DNA of 64,000 nucleotides, from contig NZ_SSXU01000004.1 of assembly GCF_009469605.1 (NCBI RefSeq), positions 1-64,000 on the forward strand, in the 5' to 3' direction. The number at the start of each line of letters is the position of its first letter. The first letter of the stretch is position 1. The stretch comes from Zoogloea sp. 1C4. Its GTDB lineage: Bacteria > Pseudomonadota > Gammaproteobacteria > Burkholderiales > Rhodocyclaceae. Both the position numbers and the translations under genes were made by a program. Below the pieces are notes generated by a model. That model saw nothing but the letters and a program-made list of their open reading frames with translations, was not told the origin of the DNA and did not search any database. Below, piece by piece: positions 60,540 to 64,000 of this stretch.

Positions 60540-60597
60540 AATAATGGCTGAACAAATCCGATTCAATCATCAAAATCAAGACGCAGGCCAGACAATC

Positions 60598-61398
60598 ATG
60601 ACTTTCAAGAAAGCCGCACTATCCATTCTCTCCGCTGGCCTGTTCGGCCTTTGCATGCAGTCGGCCAATGCCTCACCCTTTGCAGCATTGGCCGACATTG
60701 AAGGCAGCAACGCAGCCTTCACTACCACCAACCCCCATAGTGGCTCGGTGAACGACGGCGGCTTCGATGCCTTCGATACCTTCGGTTATTACCCCGACGG
60801 CCTTCCGTCCGGCATCAGCCTTCAGCGCACCGTCAATCTGCTGGCCGGTACCAATACCTACCGCTGGGTGGACAGCTTCACCAACACCGGCAGCAGCACC
60901 TTCTCGGGCCAGGTCCGTTTCTACGGCAACCTCGGATCGGACGGAAATGAGGTGGTGACCACCAATACTGGCTTCATGAAAGTCAGCAACGAATACTGGG
61001 CAGGCTCCGGCACCTGGGACCCGGTGCTGGCGCTGGTCAACGGCAACAACGCCTGGACGCTCGCCAACACCGCGGCACCCATAACCCCCAACGATTACAA
61101 CGACTACATCACCCTGAGCCTCGCCGCCGGCCAATCGATCTCCGTGGCGCACTTCGCGATTCTGGTTCGCCCGGACGATTCCTTCAACTACTACAACGCG
61201 AGCGCTTCGGTCGCCAGCGCCACGGCCCTGGCCAATGCCCTGATTGCCGACCCGAGCGCCTACTGGACCGGCCTCTCCGCCAGCCAGGTCAGCCAGATCG
61301 CCAACTTCAGCACCAACGCCGTGCCGGAACCCGCCAGCCTGGCGCTGCTGGGCATCGGCCTGGCGGGCCTGATGGGGGCCCGTCGCAAGCAGGCTTGA
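60598..61398 (+). CDS. PEP-CTERM sorting-domain protein
   Basis: 266 aa, exported. Signal peptide (about residues 1-24, ending ANA), a beta-rich extracellular domain, and a C-terminal PEP-CTERM tripartite signal: VPEP, a hydrophobic helix (LALLGIGLAGLMG) and basic ARRKQA. Exosortase (EpsH-type) would cut near PEP and transfer the protein to the surface or matrix. Such proteins are tied to exopolysaccharide and floc formation. The core is rich in Asn, Thr and Ser (possible glycosylation). No exosortase gene is in the window. It is monocistronic with its own terminator. Confidence 0.9.
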   Translation: MTFKKAALSILSAGLFGLCMQSANASPFAALADIEGSNAAFTTTNPHSGSVNDGGFDAFDTFGYYPDGLPSGISLQRTVNLLAGTNTYRWVDSFTNTGSSTFSGQVRFYGNLGSDGNEVVTTNTGFMKVSNEYWAGSGTWDPVLALVNGNNAWTLANTAAPITPNDYNDYITLSLAAGQSISVAHFAILVRPDDSFNYYNASASVASATALANALIADPSAYWTGLSASQVSQIANFSTNAVPEPASLALLGIGLAGLMGARRKQA

Positions 61399-61415
61399 GC
61401 CTTTCCAGCGCAAGC

Positions 61416-61444
61416 AAAAAAGGCCACGCATTGCGTGGCCTTTT
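61416..61444. terminator. Bidirectional terminator
   Basis: Perfect 8-bp stem GGCCACGC / GCGTGGCC with an ATT loop, A-run on the left and T-run on the right. Serves the PEP-CTERM gene and the convergent yjdM-trmA unit. Confidence 0.88.
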
Positions 61445-61466
61445 CTATTTCGGGGCTGGCGCAGGT

Positions 61467-61799
61467 TCAGGCCTTCTTCACGAACTCCGACTTCAGCTGC
61501 ATCGCGCCGAAACCTTCGATCTTGCAGTCGATGTCGTGGTCGCCATCCACCAGGCGGATGTTCTTGACCTTGGTGCCAACCTTGACCACCGACGACGAGC
61601 CCTTGACCTTCAGATCCTTGATCACGGTGACGCTGTCGCCATCCTGCAGCACGTTGCCGTTGGCGTCGCGCACCACCTTGGCCTCCTCGACCGGCGCGGT
61701 CTTGGGCCACTCGTGGGCGCATTCGGGGCAGACGAAGTTGTCGCCGTCTTCATAGGTGAATTCGGACGAACACTGGGGGCACTTGGGCAGGCTGCTCAT
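61467..61799 (-). CDS. yjdM: YjdM/PhnA-family zinc-ribbon protein
   Basis: 110 aa. N-terminal zinc ribbon with CPQC and CPEC, then the YjdM domain ([60 protein letters not shown]). Despite the old PhnA name, phosphonate metabolism is not established for this family. Its start overlaps the trmA stop by 4 bp (trmA is upstream on the minus strand), so it is translated from the same mRNA. Confidence 0.92.
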   Translation of the reverse strand: MSSLPKCPQCSSEFTYEDGDNFVCPECAHEWPKTAPVEEAKVVRDANGNVLQDGDSVTVIKDLKVKGSSSVVKVGTKVKNIRLVDGDHDIDCKIEGFGAMQLKSEFVKKA

Positions 61800-62905
61800 G
61801 CGGGTTCCTTGGCGGCGGCGCGGCGCTTAAGCAGCAGGCCGCACTCGAGGTGATGGGTGTAGGGAAACTGGTCGAAGGCCGCGGCGGCGGCGATCTCGTG
61901 GGTGTCGTGGAGGGCCGCGACGTTCTCCTGCAAGGTGTTGGGATTGCAGGAGATGTACAGGATGTGGTCGAAACCCCGGGCCAGGGCGACGGTGCCGGCG
62001 TCGAGGCCGCTGCGGGGCGGATCGACGAACAGGGTCGAGAACCGGTAGCCGGCCAGATCGACGCCCTGCATGCGCCGGTATTCGCGGCCGCCGGCCAGCG
62101 CGTCGCTGATCTCCTGGCTGGCCATGCGCACCATGGTCACGTTGGCCACGCCGTTGGCCTCGAGGTTGAAGTGGGCGGCCTGCACCGAGGGCTTGCTCAT
62201 CTCGGTGGCCAGCACGCGGCCGAACAGCGGCGCCAGGGCGATGGTGAAGTTGCCGTTGCCGCAGTAGAGCTCCAGCAGGTCGCCGCCGATGCCGGCCACC
62301 TGGGCGCGGGCCCAGCCGAGCATCTGGCGGTTCACGCCGCCGTTGGGCTGGGTGAAGCTGCCTTCGATCTGCTTGTACTTGAGCTGGCGGCCATCAAGCT
62401 CGAACTCCTCCAGCAGCCAGTCGCGGCCGATGACGATCTTCTGCTTGCGGCTGCGGCCGATGAGCTGCACGCCCATGTCGGCGGCAAGCTCGGTGGCGGC
62501 GGCCTGCCAGGCGTCGTCGAGGGGACGGTGATAGACCAGGCTGATCATCAGCTCGCCCGACAGCGTGGCGAGGAACTCCACCTGGAAGATCTTGCGCTTG
62601 AGCGGCTCGCTGGCCATCAGCCGGTCGCGCAGCACCGGCATCGCGGCGGCGATGGGGCCGGCAGCGGGCGCGAAGGCGTCGAGCACGATGGCCTGCTTGG
62701 GGTCGGCCGGGTCGAACATGGCGTAGTCGACCCGCGGGCCCTCGTGCCACATGCGGAACTCGGCACGCAGGCGATAGGCCTCGCGCGCGGATTCGAAGAC
62801 CGCCGGCTCGGGCAGCCCGAAGGCGGCAAAATCAGCCTTGTAGCGCGCCACCTTGTCGGCAAGCTGGGCGGGGTAGTCGGCGGGGTTGAAACTGGGCAGG
62901 GGCAT
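61796..62905 (-). CDS. trmA: tRNA (uracil-54-C5)-methyltransferase
   Basis: 369 aa. It aligns along its length with E. coli Trm[48 protein letters not shown] motif [26 protein letters not shown], catalytic Cys in YISCNPNTL, and [13 protein letters not shown]. It makes ribothymidine at position 54 of tRNA and related sites in tmRNA. The start at 62905 matches the family's N-terminus. Confidence 0.96.
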   Translation of the reverse strand: MPLPSFNPADYPAQLADKVARYKADFAAFGLPEPAVFESAREAYRLRAEFRMWHEGPRVDYAMFDPADPKQAIVLDAFAPAAGPIAAAMPVLRDRLMASEPLKRKIFQVEFLATLSGELMISLVYHRPLDDAWQAAATELAADMGVQLIGRSRKQKIVIGRDWLLEEFELDGRQLKYKQIEGSFTQPNGGVNRQMLGWARAQVAGIGGDLLELYCGNGNFTIALAPLFGRVLATEMSKPSVQAAHFNLEANGVANVTMVRMASQEISDALAGGREYRRMQGVDLAGYRFSTLFVDPPRSGLDAGTVALARGFDHILYISCNPNTLQENVAALHDTHEIAAAAAFDQFPYTHHLECGLLLKRRAAAKEPA

Positions 62906-63022
62906 GTCACGCACGGAACGGCCGACGGGGCCGGTCCGATCAGAAATATGGGTGGGGGCGAGGGGCGGAATATACGCCTGTCGGCCGGACAAGGGAAAAC
63001 ACCGCCCCCGGCCGGGCCCGCG

Positions 63023-63499
63023 TCACACCAGCCGGACCTGCCAGCGATACCACCGGGCGGACAGCCGTTCGGCCAGGGCGCCGGCCATCGCGTCGAGCTG
63101 GGCGTCGAAGCTGCCGTCCTTGCCCCCCGCCAGGAAGGCGATCTTGTTGCTCCAGCCCACCTTCACACCGGGGCAGAGCCGGCCATCCACATCGACCGCT
63201 TCGTACTCGAAATCGGCCCGCCCCCACTGCTCGATGTTGAAGATGCGCGCCATCTCGCCGCTCTGCACGGCGATCACGTAGGTTTCGACGTAGGCGGCAA
63301 AATCCTGCTCGTCGGCGTATTCGCGCACATCCGCTTCGGGCGGGCGTTCGACGGCGTTGCAGGGGCCGAGGGCGATGACGAGGCAGGCGTCCTTGTAGAG
63401 CGCCTGCATGCGCTGCATGAGATTTTCGCTGGGGCCGTTCTCGGCCAGCGCCTTGAGCAGGGCGTCCTGCTCGATCTTGAACTGTTCGTACTTGTCCAT
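63023..63499 (-). CDS. Hypothetical protein
   Basis: 158 aa, soluble, alpha/beta pattern, no signal peptide. It starts MDKYEQFKIEQDALLKAL and contains ACLVIALGPCNAVERPPEADVREYADEQDFAAYVETYVIAVQSGEMARIFNIEQWGRADF. The Cys residues do not form a recognisable motif. I know no family. It lies between trmA and amtB on the same strand, with a terminator-like hairpin separating it from amtB. Confidence 0.65.
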   Translation of the reverse strand: MDKYEQFKIEQDALLKALAENGPSENLMQRMQALYKDACLVIALGPCNAVERPPEADVREYADEQDFAAYVETYVIAVQSGEMARIFNIEQWGRADFEYEAVDVDGRLCPGVKVGWSNKIAFLAGGKDGSFDAQLDAMAGALAERLSARWYRWQVRLV

Positions 63500-63613
63500 G
63501 CGTGGTCGGGTGCGCCGCGATCCGGGATGGCCCGCGTCCGCGCCCGTCGATAAGAAAACCGGCGGAGACTAGCAGGTTGTCGCCCATCCTGCAGGCCTGC
63601 CCCGAAAACAGGA

Positions 63614-63633
63614 CGGGCGCCCGAAGGCGCCCG
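63614..63633 (-). terminator. Terminator-like hairpin downstream of amtB
   Basis: GGGCGCC-TTC-GGCGCCC stem on the minus strand, followed by TCCTGTTTT. It lies 28 bp beyond the amtB stop. The T-run is interrupted, so efficiency is uncertain. Confidence 0.6.
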
Positions 63634-63660
63634 CTCTGCTTGCTACCGGAGGAAAGCCGC

Positions 63661-64000
63661 TTACATGTGGTACGCGGTTTCGCCGTGGGAGGTGATGTCG
63701 AGGCCTTCGCGCTCTTCGTCTTCCGGCACCCGCAGACCGATGAACATATCCACCAGCTTGTAGGCGATGAAGGCGACGACGGCGGACCACACGACAGTGA
63801 TGCCGACGGCGGTAGCCTGGATGATGACCTGGTCGGCGATCGAGTAGCCGTCAGCGACCTTGTTGCCGACGTAGTCCCAGATGCCAGCGCCGCCGAGGGA
63901 CGGGGAGGCAAACACGCCGGTCAGGATCGCACCGAGGATGCCGCCGACGCCATGCACGCCGAACACGTCGAGGGAGTCATCGGCACCGAGCATGCGCTTC
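63661..64000 (-). CDS. amtB: Ammonium transporter AmtB, C-terminal part (runs off the window)
   Basis: The visible 112 codons carry the motif FGVHGVGGILGAILTG (the pore His region of helix 10), the last transmembrane helix, and the conserved cytosolic tail ending EDEEREGLDITSHGETAYHM, which binds the PII protein GlnK. The start lies beyond the window. glnK, normally upstream in the same operon, would be to the right. The RVPEDEEREGLD segment is the usual PII contact. Confidence 0.95.
   Translation of the reverse strand, partial: KRMLGADDSLDVFGVHGVGGILGAILTGVFASPSLGGAGIWDYVGNKVADGYSIADQVIIQATAVGITVVWSAVVAFIAYKLVDMFIGLRVPEDEEREGLDITSHGETAYHM

Overview
This is a 64 kb chromosomal window from a high-GC betaproteobacterium, most likely of the order Rhodocyclales (Thauera, Azoarcus or Zoogloea relatives). 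That placement is an inference from the gene complement: fused isobutyryl-CoA mutase IcmF, a PEP-CTERM protein behind a sigma-54 promoter, a diheme MauG/CcpA-type peroxidase, a cytochrome c4-like protein, FliW, ThrH and AmtB. Genes are densely packed with many 4-bp stop/start overlaps, and most coding sequence shares the same GC-rich codon use. No rRNA, tRNA, CRISPR array or prophage was seen.

Layout. 1-0.3 kb: right end of an IS5-family insertion sequence. 0.5-6.5 kb: a class D beta-lactamase, small secreted proteins, an HExxH protein, a DUF2167 protein, an M50 protease and two lipoproteins. 6.5-11 kb: icmF with a divergent AraC-type regulator. 11-16 kb: a translationally coupled signalling operon (PAS-GGDEF-EAL protein, hybrid histidine kinase, OmpR-type regulator). 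16-23 kb: diheme peroxidase, VOC protein, a double periplasmic-binding-domain membrane protein with no output domain, a zinc peptidase, a DEAD-box helicase with a long leader, and fliW. 23-30 kb: DUF1343 (NamZ-like) and DOMON-like pair, PACE efflux protein, an HMA-like protein, psd, MFS and CDF transporters, and a radical SAM protein.

30-37.4 kb is a complete type I restriction-modification operon (hsdM, hsdS, a YhcG/DUF1016 PD-(D/E)XK nuclease, hsdR). Immediately downstream, at 37490-37714, is the most unusual object in the window: eleven 15-bp palindromes in exact 21-bp register, of two kinds (GCCT-N7-AGGC and GGGT-N7-ACCC), enclosed by REP-like palindromes. Six REP-like elements of one family lie between 25.9 and 39.3 kb. 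A second palindromic repeat is embedded in frame in the start of hsdS.

37.8-46.5 kb: hflX, a CPBP protease, YjbQ, an amidohydrolase-family protein that has lost its metal-binding histidines, rodA, and a MASE1 histidine kinase/FixJ-type regulator pair. 46.6-56.4 kb: an antiporter operon with a degenerate UspA protein, a cytochrome c, a flavoprotein, LysE/AraC/SDR genes, an NYN-LOTUS protein and small unknowns. 56.5-64 kb: yheS, thrH, purU, an AT-rich sigma-54-controlled PEP-CTERM gene, yjdM, trmA, an unknown and the 3' end of amtB. A 16-bp motif (TAAGYGMYWCCCGRAT) recurs in front of three genes (17.1, 43.1 and 46.6 kb) and may be the target of the FixJ-type regulator.
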